Below, in pieces: positions 40,249-40,373 of a stretch of 40,373 nt of DNA (positions within the stretch are counted from its first letter, which is position 1; the number at the start of each line of letters is the position of its first letter). Position numbers and translations under genes: made by a program. Origin of the DNA: Verrucomicrobiota bacterium (GTDB lineage: Bacteria > Verrucomicrobiota > Verrucomicrobiae > Limisphaerales > UBA11358); NCBI GenBank assembly GCA_014860005.1, contig JACZKP010000062.1, positions 1 to 40,373 of the forward strand. Direction: 5' to 3'. The notes beneath the pieces are model-generated. The model saw only the letters and a program-made list of their open reading frames with translations. It was not told the DNA's origin and made no database searches.

Positions 40249-40373
40249 ATGCGAGTGGGCATTTTGACCAGCCATCCGATCCAGTACCAAGCACCGTGGT
40301 TTCGTGAACTGGCCAGGGTCGTGGAATTGGAGGTCTTCTTCTGCCACCGCCAGAGCGCGGCGGAGCAGGGGAG
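40249..40373 (+). CDS. Glycosyltransferase, 5' end (window-truncated)
   Basis: The ATG at 40249 begins MRVGILTSHPIQYQAPWFRE, followed by LARVVELEVFFCHRQS; the frame is open to the window end (41 codons seen). This is the usual start of a GT4-like family in polysaccharide loci. A 16-codon diverged copy of the same start is present at 39274. Confidence 0.78.
   Translation, partial: MRVGILTSHPIQYQAPWFRELARVVELEVFFCHRQSAAEQG

Overview
The window reads as a chromosomal accessory region of a Verrucomicrobiota bacterium, most likely of the Pedosphaera/Limisphaera type. This assignment is an inference from gene content. The pointers are a pseudopilin with an H-X9-DG motif, two PEP-CTERM proteins (one with autotransporter-associated beta-strand repeats), a TPR protein and GbsR-type regulator beside a large polysaccharide locus, and many short palindromes and heptanucleotide repeats. 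No tRNA, rRNA or CRISPR array was seen.

Left region (1-16.7 kb, all minus strand, read right to left). It starts with an O-antigen-ligase-like protein and then runs through repeats of a small cassette. The cassette parts are: (i) a stand-alone AraC-type DNA-binding protein carrying heptanucleotide repeats; (ii) a secreted protein of about 360-440 residues with one C-terminal membrane helix and a basic tail (five copies); (iii) a small secreted cysteine-rich protein (four copies); (iv) a MauE/DoxX-type redox membrane protein with a C-x-C pair (two copies, one fused to an anchored protein). A GT-C glycosyltransferase, a prolyl-oligopeptidase-like lipoprotein and a pseudopilin lie between the copies. 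I recognise no described system with this composition, and it is my main candidate for something new. MauE is known to be needed for maturation of the disulfide-rich methylamine dehydrogenase small subunit, so disulfide handling of the cysteine-rich proteins is a reasonable but untested guess.

Middle region (17-23.2 kb, plus strand). It holds an outer-membrane beta-barrel protein, a PEP-CTERM protein, a large TPR protein, a PEP-CTERM protein with autotransporter-type repeats, and a GbsR/MarR-like regulator. Two good sigma70-type promoters are visible. No exosortase lies in the window.

Right region (23.5-40.4 kb, plus strand). This is an exopolysaccharide/O-antigen-type locus: asparagine synthase homologue, five glycosyltransferases (the last cut by the window end), a UDP-glucuronate-epimerase-like SDR, YdcF, a Wzx-like flippase, two class I methyltransferases and three FkbM methyltransferases. 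Most genes overlap by a few bases (ATGA, TTGA or TGATG). Five short relics of gene ends sit between intact genes: starts of a WecB-like epimerase and three glycosyltransferases, and the tail of an SDR epimerase. Four of them bracket an inserted gene or toxin-antitoxin pair together with an intact homologue of the same gene, suggesting that genes are shuffled in and out at gene boundaries. Two toxin-antitoxin-like pairs are embedded here, and palindromic repeat elements lie in frame inside a glycosyltransferase and inside the O-antigen ligase.
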